Shown in pieces: positions 24,301-34,340 of a DNA stretch of 64,000 nucleotides. The stretch comes from Rheum nobile (taxonomy: Eukaryota; Streptophyta; Magnoliopsida; Caryophyllales; Polygonaceae), in the NCBI GenBank assembly GCA_027886185.1, contig WOAB01000093.1, positions 3,720,001 to 3,784,000 of the forward strand, read 5' to 3'. The first letter of the stretch is position 1; each line of letters opens with the position of its first letter. The notes below the pieces were generated by a model that did not search any database, was not told where the DNA came from, and saw nothing but the letters and a program-made list of their open reading frames with translations. A program made the translations under genes and the position numbers.

Positions 24301-25112
24301 CTAATTTTTTTATGCATTTTACCTCTTATATCTTTTGACTCTTTCTTTTGCTCCTGTTTTTCAGATATCTAAACAACAACTATATGTCTGGAGGAATTCC
24401 ATCTCAACTGGCGAACTTGACTAACTTGGAAATACTGTGAGTTTCCCTTCCATGAAAATCACAACGATATATAGCTTTTGCGGCATCTTTACTTCCATTT
24501 TAATGTAGCCAATCATTCATGTACTTGTTTCAGGCACTTATCCTATAACAAGATGACTGGGATTATACCATTTGCTCTTGCTCGTCTTCCTAGATTAACT
24601 TACTTGTAAGTCTGTCCACTTGTGTTTTCGCTCATAGGATAGTAAATTGATAAGAATTTTCCTTTGGGCATACGGCCATCTGATATAGATAGGAAGTGAG
24701 ATTGTATGTAGGATGCTAAACAGTGCTTCAAACTGCAAGTTAACCTCTTTGTTACAATTACAAGCAATCTCTAGATGATTGTTGGAGATGGACTCATTTT
24801 TCCGAGTCATTTATATGGGCATTTCATGTATTCTCTGAGTTCTTGTTTTTGTCAAATGACAGGTATCTGGACCACAATCAGTTCACTGGGAGAATTCCTG
24901 ATGCATTCTACAAACACCCATTCTTGAAAGAAATGTGAGATCTCTGAACTACTCATCATCATAATTCATTGAAAGTAGTCAAATTTGTGCAAACCCTAGT
25001 GAAATTTATTCGTTTTGGCAGGTACATCGAAGGGAATGCGTTCAGATCAGGTGTAAACCCCATAGGCATTCATAAAGTGCTTGAGCTTTCTGACACCGAG
25101 TTCCTTGTGTAG
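21337..25112 (+). CDS. Secreted leucine-rich-repeat protein, 11 exons, 327 residues
   Basis: Exons by GT-AG borders and continuous frame: 21,337-21,424; 22,440-22,587; 22,766-22,837; 22,936-23,007; 23,781-23,852; 23,939-24,082; 24,176-24,256; 24,365-24,436; 24,534-24,605; 24,863-24,934; 25,022-25,112 (TAG). The sum is 984 nt, 327 residues. Exon 1 encodes a signal peptide (MALWHRGVSLLLLLFLLFGV). Exon 2 is a plant LRR N-cap with the WVGDDPCG...WSGVKC cysteine pair. Exons 3-10 are LRR units with LxxLxLxxNxLxGxIPxxL. Seven exons are exactly 72 nt, one 24-residue repeat each, exon 6 is two units, and nearly all introns are phase 2. There is no transmembrane segment or kinase, so it is likely an apoplastic LRR protein. 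The ligand is unknown. All frames are intact and an ordinary leader (21,150-21,336) precedes the ATG. Confidence 0.9.
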
Positions 25113-25397
25113 TCTAGAAAACACTCGTCACAATATTTTTGATATGTTTGTATTTTTTTTTTATCTATTTCAAGTTCATTCTCCGTTATAAAACTCCATT
25201 AAGACGAAGTATGGTATTCCAATCCTGTTGCAAGCAACATTAGATGTGTATGTAGAATGTAATGCACAACTGCTTTTTAAAGACACAATGATAGCTCATA
25301 GCCGAATGCCTGAATGGGTCTTATGAGTTATGATATCTATGCAATAAATAACGGCTCTCAAGTCTTTGTAACCCTTAAGCAACGTAGCTGGCAGATT
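25113..25397 (+). other. 3' untranslated region and spacer after the LRR gene
   Basis: AT-rich sequence with T runs near 25,146-25,160 and no open frame of note. It lies between the LRR stop codon and the tRNA gene. A canonical AATAAA is not obvious within it. Confidence 0.45.
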
Positions 25398-25471
25398 GCT
25401 CTTGTAGCTCAGTTGGTTAGAGCACCCGTTTAGTAAGCGAGAGGTCTTGAGTTCAACTCTCAACAAGAGCA
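25398..25471 (+). tRNA. tRNA-Thr (AGT)
   Basis: 74 nt with a 7-bp acceptor stem (GCTCTTG/CAAGAGC), D arm GCTC...GAGC, anticodon loop TTAGTAA (anticodon AGT), T arm TTGAG-TTCAACT-CTCAA and discriminator A. A box TAGCTCAGTTGG and B box GTTCAACTC are present. There is no intron. Two oddities: the anticodon stem has one C-A mismatch (CCCGT against GCGAG), and no TTTT terminator follows within 100 bp; the first is near 25,593. It may therefore be a decaying copy. It abuts the inverted-repeat segment that starts at 25,476. Confidence 0.8.
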
Positions 25472-25715
25472 AAATCATACGCATATGTATGTGCATTGTG
25501 CATGCGCATATATTTGCGTATGTATGCGCATGTCGCATGCGCACACGTTCAAAATTAAACGTTAACGGCAAGATTCTCATTGAACGGCAAATTTTGAATA
25601 TGACGTCTTGAACGAGATATTTAGAATATTGTTTTTCTTTCTATATATACATACTAGCTCATTTTCTCCCATTCATTATCATCAAAATTTTTGTTCTTCA
25701 TCATACACATTCATC

Positions 25716-26009
25716 ATGAATCCTGCTGATAATGATTGTTCCGAAATTTTTTATTCGAATAAGGTAAATTTTCTATACTTATACTATTATCAAAACAAAG
25801 TACTTAACATATCATAGATTCAAAAAACTATATTTATAATTATTGTTAATATTAATTAGTTTGAACTTCAAGATTTGACCAAGTGTTGTTTAATTCGTCG
25901 AGTCAAAATAAATCGTTTAAAGGTCTCACTGGACTTCATTTGTAGTGACTTAGGAGAAACAAAATCGTCATATCCATACTTGAATGGCATATTGGCATGT
26001 ATTATGCAA
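25716..26009 (+). CDS. Hypothetical two-exon ORF inside the GCGCAT-framed segment
   Basis: A TATATATA box (25,642-25,648) and a leader-like stretch precede the ATG at 25,716. Exon 1 encodes MNPADNDCSEIFYSNK and ends at a GTAAAT donor (25,764). An acceptor TTAATTAG near 25,859 would join in frame to about 50 more codons (starting FELQDLTKCCLIRRVK) up to TGA at about 26,009. A further open, non-repetitive stretch (about 26,107-26,250, with DMDDEYINSFRPRSHPYLRQ) ends at a GTAAGT donor. Another (26,338-26,466, with EFIDRGLPAYEDDLRALLAI) ends in TAA. No canonical acceptor links these, so this is either a badly eroded captured gene or chance. No family recognised. Confidence 0.25.
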
Positions 26010-26986
26010 TGATTTATTTCATAATTTCTATTGCTCATTATAAGTTGTTTTTTTAATAATTTTATATGCAATTAATACATGTATAACGATATGTGACGAC
26101 TTAAAAATGTGGCAAATGCATGGGACATGGATGACGAATACATAAACTCGTTTAGGCCCCGGAGTCATCCTTACTTGCGTCAGAATGTCGAACATCAGCC
26201 TCATCGGGATACTCGTCAAGCTCCCGCTCATGTTGATTATTCTCTAGTAAGTTAATTTTGTATTCTTGATATGGTGTTGTTTTGTATCATTGTTTATTTA
26301 TTATTTTCGGTCACATCGTCTGAATATAATTGTTGGGAGGATACGAGAATTTATTGACCGGGGTCTCCCAGCATATGAAGATGATTTGCGAGCCCTTCTA
26401 GCCATTGGGACAAGTGATGATCCTCCCGCCGTTCCTCCGTCTATTCGGACGTCTCAAACAAAATAAGTTGGCTCAAGTAACCATTAGATTTAGAGCCATA
26501 CATTTTGATGTATTTTGCCAAAACTTGGTGGCGTCTACCTAATCTCCTTTTTTTATATGAATTTCCCTTTTTGTGTTCATGATGGAATTTTTTGTATGTT
26601 TGGATTAGCGTGAGTATTTATGGCATATATATATATATATCAAAGAATGACTTTATTGCACAGAGTTGGAGCAAGGTTTCAAATAATGGCTTTATTGCAC
26701 AGAATTGGAGCAAGGTTGGGGCTCCTTTATAATATGCCAAATATGCGTTTTGGGTTTTGGCAAATTATGAAGCTTTTCTGTTTTTCTTAGTGTTTGATGA
26801 TGATGATGATGATGGTTGGTTATCCAACATGTTGTGTTTTGAATTTTCTATTTTATAACTACATTCTTCCCAACAGGTTCACTCTACTAGTAATGGCATT
26901 ATAGAAGTCAACTTAGTATTTATATACATATGAAGAATAGTCGGCGTTGAAGTCTTCATGTCAGCAGTCAAAGATGGCTAATAGAA

Positions 26987-26987
<1 letters not shown>

Positions 26988-27041
<54 letters not shown>
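26988..27041. repeat. (AGT)n microsatellite
   Basis: About 18 uninterrupted AGT units followed by a short TA run. Confidence 0.95.
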
Positions 27042-27042
<1 letters not shown>

Positions 27043-27059
27043 TATATATATATTATCCT

Positions 27060-27890
27060 TATGTGTTTGACAATTATGTACAACACTGAATTACATACAT
27101 ACTCATATCATAAGAGATTTCTCAACAGCACTAGACAACAAGCACAAGCCCAATTTTCGTTAATAAAACTTTGAATTGAAATATTAAATAATATTTTTAA
27201 AAACTGATATGATAAAGTGTACGCTCAATTTTTGATATTTATATGATTAGAATTGAAAAAATATTCGCAAATTCGTATAAAAAAATGGAGAGTAAACTAA
27301 GAATTTCATGCAAATACTTGAATAACAAACATATAAATTTAATTTAAGTAATGAAGACTATTAGTTGTATATCTAATTAAAAGAAAAAAGTGGTTAAAGT
27401 ATATCACATATTTATTTCAAATATTTTTTAATATGTATATTCCCACTTTTGCATCATGAATCATATATTACTAATTATACCAACTATATAAATTTAAATG
27501 TTAAAACTATAAGAACATTACGCTTTTGGGTATATAATTTTGAAAAACATACCTTTGATATAGTTGAAATGTAAACTTTAGTATTTTGCCCTATAACTTA
27601 ATTTATAAATATTTTTAACGTAATTTTATAGTTTTACGCACATATATTATAAATAATTTTAATTACAAATAAAAAATAACATAATTAAAAAGGTAAAAAG
27701 ATATAAATAACTTTGAAATAACTAGTTAGCATGTACCCATGAACACACACTAAAAAAACCGTTAAATATATAACAAACAATCAAGTTAACCATATTATAT
27801 ATAGAAGTAACTAATTTACCATAAAATTATATAATAATAAACATAATAAACTTAACTCGTTCGAATTAAAAAAATCTAAAACATTCATAA
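27060..27890. other. AT-rich stretch without a gene
   Basis: Very AT-rich, many stops in all frames, no recognised motif. It lies inside the GCGCAT-framed segment. Confidence 0.6.
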
Positions 27891-28284
27891 TCAGAGTCGT
27901 TAACGTTAATTAACAGCAGGATACTATATGTGCATGCGGAACGCGCATACATACTCATATGTATGCGCACTGCGCATGTGCACGCGTATATATGTATGTG
28001 CATTGCGCCTGCACACGCATATGTATGCTCAGTGTATGGTTTTTGAATGCATAAACAGATGTATACGCATTCCGCATGCGTGGGTATAAATAACAAAAAG
28101 TTATGGGTATGTTTAATACCCCGGTTTTCATTCGTCTAACTCCTATAATAAATTACAATTATATTGAGTTTTAGGAGGAATCTCAGTTATCTTCATTTAA
28201 CTTTAATTTATTTAGTATTTTTATGGCAGTTGTCATACATGGATCTGAACTTAATTTTGAACACTTTTTGTTCATATATACTAA

Positions 28285-28570
28285 GGGCCCGTTTGGTATT
28301 GATATCAGGATATCTCATACCCATACCCATATCTGTGTTTGGTATATCCTGATATCTGTTGTTTGGTATAAGTAGATATCGATATCAGTGATATCAGAGT
28401 TGTATTGGAGTGTTATTTTGTTATCTTCCAAGAAATTGGTATATCAAACATATCACTCATACCCATACCCATATTTGATACATTGATATCACTCATACCC
28501 ATATCTTGATATCCATACCGATACCCATACCCGATATCTCATATCTTTGATATCGATACCAAACGAGTCC
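28285..28570. mobile_element. Tourist-like MITE, 286 bp
   Basis: The terminal inverted repeats match at 19 of 22 positions and start GGGCCCGTTTGGTAT (left) and GGACTCGTTTGGTAT (right, complement). They are flanked by TAA at 28,282-28,284 and 28,571-28,573. The interior is made of GATATC and ATACCCATACCC words in both orientations. The TWA duplication and GGGCCCGTTTGG end are typical of PIF/Harbinger-derived MITEs. Confidence 0.88.
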
Positions 28571-28573
28571 TAA

Positions 28574-28694
28574 GGGTGCAATGGGTAGTAAATGAGTTCA
28601 AGAGAGTGGAAATTAAGCATTTTGCTTACCCTCATTCTTCAAAATAAGTGTAAGCAATTTCATCAACTTCAACTCAATATTACCAAATGCACCC
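28574..28694. mobile_element. Second Tourist-like MITE, 121 bp, abutting the first
   Basis: It starts GGGTGCAATGGGTA and ends TACCAAATGCACCC. TAA lies on both sides (28,571-28,573 and 28,695-28,697). The left TAA is also the right target duplication of the neighbouring MITE. Confidence 0.75.
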
Positions 28695-28699
28695 TAAAT

Positions 28700-30290
28700 T
28701 TGTATTAATAAAATCTTATATTATAGGCGGCTTTTCGAAGATGAAAACAAAATAAAGTAATTGAAAGAGTGGTAATGACAAAAATATAATTTTCTTATTA
28801 GAAGTAAAAAATATTGTTGAAAATTAAGAGTTATTTGTCAAAGGGTTTTATTATGATGCGAATGGACGCCCGAGAATGAAATATCAATGGTTATAGATCA
28901 TCCAATTCAAGAAATTAAAGGTTTAGATTTAAATGGCAAAGAAACACAATAATTCGATACAGCTGGATTTTAAATAAAAAAAACACGTATTTTGGAGTGG
29001 AAAACAAGAGGGGCATGTGTGTTTTTTTATCGGTCTCTGCACATCCATTACAAAAGTGATGCATATACAGAAAAAATTCTATGCATTTTGAAAGTCATGC
29101 ACATAACATTAATGTGGAGGTAAAATATATCCCCTAAACTTATTTTTTTATATATTCATTAACTTCTATCATTAAAAGTCAAACAACTTTTCAAGAAGGA
29201 GGATAACGAGCTTTATCATTAAAAGCCCATTAAGGGGAAAATTTTCATTACCATATTTAAGAAGGTATTAAGATGCTAATGTATCATAATTCTAAACCTA
29301 ATATCATTCTTGGATCACTAGCCCCCATTCTTCATTTCTCTACAACGATCAATTACTGACTTGGGCGTCGGAGGGACCATAGGGGCGATCCCGACCTTTC
29401 CTTTGACCATGTTCTTGAAGGTTTGAGCGTTCTTTGGAGATCAATTGTCGCTACAATTAATTTTTATTATGGTATACAAAAATATATATGTTACCACAAT
29501 TAACATTTTAAAAAACAAGCTATGCATATAAGTACAAAAGTTGTGCACATTCAAGCAAATATTTATACACATAAAAAATCATGCACACTTTTTAACAATC
29601 CATTCACATTTAAAATAAAAAAAATGATATGCACATCTTGTACAAGATAAATGCTCATATAGACCAATTTATATGCATAATCAAGCAAAAATGTATGCAC
29701 TTTAAAAGCCAAACACAATGTTTAAACAATAAAACTCATATACATTTTCAATACAAGAACCATATATGCATACCTAGTACAAATTAGAAGCACTTATAGA
29801 CCAATTTACATGACATCTATGCAAATATTAATGCACTTTAAAAAGTTAAGCACACAAAGTTCAAAACTCACACATTTTCTATACAAAAATCATGTATGCA
29901 CATGTAGACTAATTTATGTGCACATACATGCAAAAACATATGCGCTTTAGAAGTCATGCACACACGATTTAAAACCTCAATACACATTTTCAATACAAAA
30001 ACGATACATGCACACCTAGTACAAAATACATATACATACATTAATATTTATGCACATATAGACAAAAGCTTATGCACTTCGAAAGTCATGTATACACTGT
30101 TTAAAACTCATGCACAATTTTACCAAATAAATAATACACACCAAGTATAATTTAGGTGCACATACATGTCAATATTTATGCACACACATGCATAAACTTA
30201 TACACATGCCATTTCAGGGGCGTTCCACTTAAGTATTTTTCACAAAAAACGTGTTTAGGGGGGGGGGGGGGAATGCATGTGTCCTTTTCT
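28700..30290. repeat. AT-rich region with TGCACAT-rich core and an LTR-like remnant
   Basis: From about 29,035 to 30,210 the sequence is a degenerate series of TGCACAT/ATGCACA words like those at 18.7-19.8 kb. AAACACGTATTTTGG near 28,981 and its approximate complement CAAAAAACGTGTTT near 30,243 may be its ends. Within it, 29,335-29,460 resembles the LTR of the neighbouring gag-only element (shared GACTTGGGCGTCGGAGGG-type core, compare GAGCATCGGAGGGGCC near 30,643), so an old related LTR is probably buried here. A run of 14 G lies near 30,258-30,271. Confidence 0.45.
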
Positions 30291-30427
30291 TTTTCATTTA
30301 CATTACACATATCGACGCCCATTCTCATCTAACACTTTTCATTTGTCAAAAGCCCATAAAACATGACATTTTTTAGAAACTACTTTTAGTTTTTTGTTAA
30401 AAGTCTATTTTTTTATTATAATGTAAG

Positions 30428-30796
30428 TGAGGAGGTAAAATAACGTTTATTATTATCTTTATTTCTTTTCCTTTTATCATGCTTATAATTTCATCAAGCA
30501 AGGTTATGGGCTTTAATGAGGGAAAACCCACCAAAGTAATAATTAACCTATTAAAGCCCTAATGAGGGGCTCTCTTTTTTTCCCTTCATACGTACACTAC
30601 TTTGGCTGCCTCCATGGTTGTTTTTGAGAGCTTCTTACTTACTTGAGCATCGGAGGGGCCTTAGGGGAGATACGGCCCTCCCGTTGACTGGTTTTCTGGT
30701 TGCAGATTGAAGAATCCAAGGTCAAATCAAGTTCTTCTTGTGGGAATCCATCGTTTCTCTTTTAATCATCAAGTGGTACAGAATTTTGCTACCACA
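30428..30796 (+). repeat. 5' LTR of the gag-only element
   Basis: 369 bp, TGAGGAGGTAAAATAACG to GCTACCACA. Matches 34,341-34,708. Confidence 0.9.
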
Positions 30797-30826
30797 TTTT
30801 GGCGTCGTCGGTGGGAATCGACGACG

Positions 30827-32477
30827 ATGGTGGCTGCAAGAAGGGCTACGAGTGCGTTTGTGGTTGCACAGGTCGCCGATGAAGAAGCGCGAGCGGCAGA
30901 TCTAGCCCGATGTCATGCTGAATTTGAAGACGCAATCAGGGAAAAAGACCGTCAAAACGCTAAATTTACGGCAGCCATGGAAGAGCGAGACCGCGAGTTT
31001 CACGTGGTTCAAGAAAAATTGACAGTAGTGCGCAGGACTTTCGAGCGTTTGCAGGGCAAGCACCTGGTGGGTGTAGACAATTCTAACGGTGTAGGAGGGG
31101 GGGCATCGTCTAGCAAGTGTGGTTGATCATGCGAATCAACGGGAACTACGACAAATTGGAATGGATCTGGATCATGCAAGCCATATGCCGCAACTCGTTG
31201 GGGAGGCTGGGGCATCCCGTCGTGGTGAGTCAGGCGGAATCAAGTCTAGTCCGCAATGCTGGCGCGGGGCTCGGACTTCGTCTTCTGCTTCGAGGCCTGC
31301 CCGTCGTCGTTCCAGAGAGTAAAGCAGGACTCCTCCAAGGCGTGCGGCCCGAGAAGAGAGGGGAAGGCAACCGCATCGTTGGTCTAGATCACGGGAGGAG
31401 TTCCGTCAAGGTCGATCCAAGAGCACTAAGTATGTGCGCAGACGGGAGCAGCGCTCTGGACGAATCAACGATGCAAAACAATGACTATTGCACTTGTTGG
31501 ACAATCAGGGTGAATCCTTGATAAATGCTCAAGAGCAGGCAGAGCTTAAATTGGCTCGCATGACTTCGACTCCTTTTGCAAGAATGATTCGGGAACAACA
31601 ACCGTCAGCTAAGTTTTCTACTCCATCTTTTGATCTTTATGATGGAAAATCTGATCCAGTTATTCATGTCGCTTCATATTCTCATAAGATGGCTTTGTGG
31701 GTTTCAAATGATGCCCTAATGTGTAAAATGTTCCCTGCAAGTCTAGGAAAGATGGCTGCTAAGTGGTTCCACTCTTTAGAATCAAATTCAATTTACTCAT
31801 GGAGTCAATTAGCTAGAAAGTTTGTGTCTCACTTCATAGCAAATATCAAGGAACCCACTTCTATGGATGCTTTATTCGCCTTGAAAATGCGCAAGGGGGG
31901 AAGTTTGAGGCAATTCGCCCACAAGTTTATGGAGTGTTATGCTGATATGGATGATTGTGATGAGAAAGTTACAGTGGCCGCTTTCAGGCTCGTACTTCCG
32001 CGAGATTGTAGGCTAAGGGAGAGTTTGACACTCAGGGCGCCAGCGGGAATGCCAGAGTTACAGGAAAGGCTTAGGCAGTACACGAAGCTATAAGATGATC
32101 AAAAGCCAACCAAGGATAGGAGGTCTGAGTCCCCAGTGCACAGACAAGGAGAAAGTGAGGCCCATAACGACCGCATGGCATTAAACAGGGATAGAGATCC
32201 GCCACCCCTCTCAGCATTACAGGTTATGCACACCACGTTCAAGCTACCAATATACAGGATTCTGCCTCAGATAAAAGACAAACCTTTTTTCTACTGGCCC
32301 CCGAAGATGAGAGGGGAAGAGAAGGACAGAGATCAAAACAAGTATTGCTCTTTTCACCGGGAGAAGGGGCATAGAACCAAAGAATGTAAGTCCCTCAAGC
32401 ATCAACTGGAGGCTTGGGTCTCACAGGGATACCTGCAAGAATTTATCGACCATGAGGCTGAATTAAGCGAGGGATAA
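30827..32477 (+). pseudogene. Tat-type gag, broken
   Basis: A first frame from the ATG at 30,827 (MVAARRATSAFVVAQ) gives an alanine/glutamate-rich, probably coiled-coil N-terminal part up to the stop at 31,124-31,126. A capsid-type gag domain follows in another frame from about 31,488, after a TGA at 31,482-31,484, with PSFDLYDGKSDPVIHVASY and later KWFHSLES. It has an in-frame TAA at 32,091-32,093, then continues to a CCHC-like motif CSFHREKGHRTKEC and QGYLQEFI before TAA at 32,475-32,477. The gap between the frames at 31,127-31,487 is arginine- and serine-rich in several frames, which fits a frameshift there. Gag packages the RNA. Nothing resembling pol follows. Confidence 0.8.
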
Positions 32478-32885
32478 GTGATGTAGAGGGCCCTTGAATT
32501 GCCTTGTGTGTAGGAAAAAGAGCCACAAAAACATGTGATACATGTAATAGAGGCGATAACGCATCCATGCCTGGGAATAGAGGGTTCCCAACACACAGTG
32601 CACTCAATCCAAACAATGGGCTCAACGAGTTGTCCGTATATGGGAGGAGGATGAGGCCCCACGTTCCGCGAGCACTGAATTCCGGGAAGTTTTACGTTTA
32701 AGCCTTGAACTTTCATATTTGAATTTGAAATTTGTTACGGGGCACTCTTTTTCCTCTTCGTACGGTTTTCTCCCACGTGGTTTTCCTACGAAGAGGTTTT
32801 AACGAGGCCCCTTGGTTTTTCCTTTCCCATTGTTTGTCAACTTTAGTGACGTTTTTCTAATGTGAAGAAAATACTTGTTTTTAGC
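32478..32885 (+). other. Non-coding spacer inside the gag-only element
   Basis: Between the gag stop and the first minisatellite. No open frame with recognisable content; this is the position where a full element would have pol. Confidence 0.5.
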
Positions 32886-32889
32886 AATT

Positions 32890-33355
32890 GGTTCCCGACA
32901 AATGACAAGCCATAAGCCACATCACATGTTGCTTACAAATTATAAGCCATAGGCCACAGCACAGGTTGCTGACAAATGACAAGCCATAGGCCACAGCACA
33001 GGTTGCTGACAAATGATAAGCCATAGGCCATAACACATGTTGTTGACAAATGATAAGCCATATGCCACAGCACAGGTTGTTGATAAATGATAAGCCATAT
33101 GCCACAGCACAGGTTGTTGACAAATGATAAGCCATAGGCCACAACACAGGTTGCTGACAAATGATAAGCCATAGGCCACAGCACAGGTTGCTGACAAATG
33201 ATAAGTCATAGGCCACAGCACAGGTTGCTGATAAATGATAAGCCATAGGCCACCGCACAAGTTGCTGATAAATGATAAGCCATAGGCCACATCACAGGTT
33301 GTTGATAAATGATAATCCATAGGCCACATCACAGGTTGATGACAAATGATGAGCC
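32890..33355. repeat. 37-bp minisatellite, about 12 copies
   Basis: Unit of 37 bp built around TTGCTGACAAATGATAAGC and CATAGGCCACAGCACA. Starts at 32,964, 33,001 and 33,038 show the exact period. Because 37 is not a multiple of three, every frame reads the same words in turn, which explains long overlapping minus-strand frames without genes. Confidence 0.92.
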
Positions 33356-33364
33356 ATGAGACAC

Positions 33365-33520
33365 AACATTGTCGAATAAATTGATTAGCCTGTGGGGCAT
33401 AATTGCACAGGATGCACAAATTGACTAGTCCATGGGACATAATTGCATAGGATGCATAAATTGATTAGCCTACGAGGCATAATTGCACAGGATGGATAAA
33501 ATGACTGGCTCACGATGCAT
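33365..33520. repeat. Second minisatellite, about 40-bp unit, four copies
   Basis: Unit contains AAATTGA(T/C)TAG and GGCATAATTGCACAGGATG. Copies are diverged, the last one most. Confidence 0.75.
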
Positions 33521-33599
33521 AATAGCACATGTTATGAAAATTGAACAGATAAGAGGGAAATTGTACCCGTTGCGTCGAGAGGCAGAAACAGAAATACCA

Positions 33600-34240
33600 T
33601 TCGGAAAAGTGTAGAACCGCACGACTGTGTGTTTTTTCACACAGGCCGTGCGGTGCTCTCGACCTTGGGCAAAAATACAAGGGTCGAAAATTCTTCGGAA
33701 AATCATCGACCGCACGGCTGTGCATTTTTTCGCACAGGCCGTGCGATACTCTCGACTTGTGAAAAAAAAGGGAAGGAAATTCCCCAAGACCGCACGGCTG
33801 TGCATTTTTTCGCACATGCCGTGCAGTGCTCTCGACCTTGGGCAAAAAAACAAGGGTCGAAAATTCTTCGGAAAATCACTGATCCCACGGATGTGCATTT
33901 TTTTGCACAGGGCGTGCGGTGCTCTCGACTTGTGAAAAAAGGGAAGGAAATTCCCCAAGACCGCACGGCTGTGCGTTTTTTCGCACATGTCGTGCAGTGC
34001 TCTCAACTTGTGAAAAAAAGGGAAGGAAATTCCCCAAGACCGCACGGCAGTGCGTTTTGTCGCACAGGCCGTGCAGTGCTCTCGACCTTGACATAATATC
34101 AAGGAGTCGATTTCTCGGAAAAATCACCGCTTGCACGGCCGTGCGATTTTCAAAAAAAAAATCGAGAAAATTTACCGACTGCACAGGCCGTGTGTTTTAC
34201 TGCACGGGCCGTGCGTTGTCCTCGACTTGAATTACGCTAT
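33600..34240. repeat. Hairpin-bearing tandem array, 7-8 units of about 75-95 bp
   Basis: Each unit holds an inverted repeat of the form CCGCACGGCTGTGCG, about six T, and CGCACAGGCCGTGCGG. A spacer of one of two types follows: GGGCAAAAA...AATTCTTCGGAAAATCA or TGTGAAAAAAGGGAAGG. Units start near 33,617, 33,710, 33,790, 33,885, 33,960 and 34,039, with two diverged ones after. Stem bases change in pairs between units (TGTGTG with CACACA, TGTGCG with CGCACA, TGTGCA with TGCACA). Both strands stay open over long distances because of the repetition. It lies just before the 3' LTR, so it is transcribed as part of the element's RNA. Confidence 0.9.
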
Positions 34241-34340
34241 TTGTTTTCAGGATGATGAATCGAGGATACCAGGCCTTAATAGGTTAGGTTATATCCGGCC
34301 TCTCAAGCCTCTATGAGCCTTTAAAGTCCGAGGGGCAAAT

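Larger units (their letters stand above)
25476..28095. mobile_element. Segment framed by inverted GCGCAT-rich ends
   Basis: The left end (25,476-25,575) and right end (27,890-28,095) both consist of ATGCGCAT/GCGCATAC/TGTGCATG words. In opposite orientation, both pass inward to AACGTTAACG (left near 25,558, right near 27,898). This arrangement suggests terminal inverted arrays of one 2.6-kb non-autonomous element. The interior holds a candidate small gene at 25,716, a (AGT)n tract and AT-rich filler. No target duplication was found, so the exact limits are open. Confidence 0.4.

Noticed and set aside
32890..33355. Resemblance to a CRISPR array (regular short repeats)
   Set aside because: Units are contiguous without unique spacers, lie inside a plant retrotransposon, and no Cas-like genes exist.
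32890..34102. Long overlapping open frames on both strands
   Set aside because: They follow the 37-bp, 40-bp and hairpin repeats. Frames repeat the same words, and no frame has non-repetitive coding outside the arrays.
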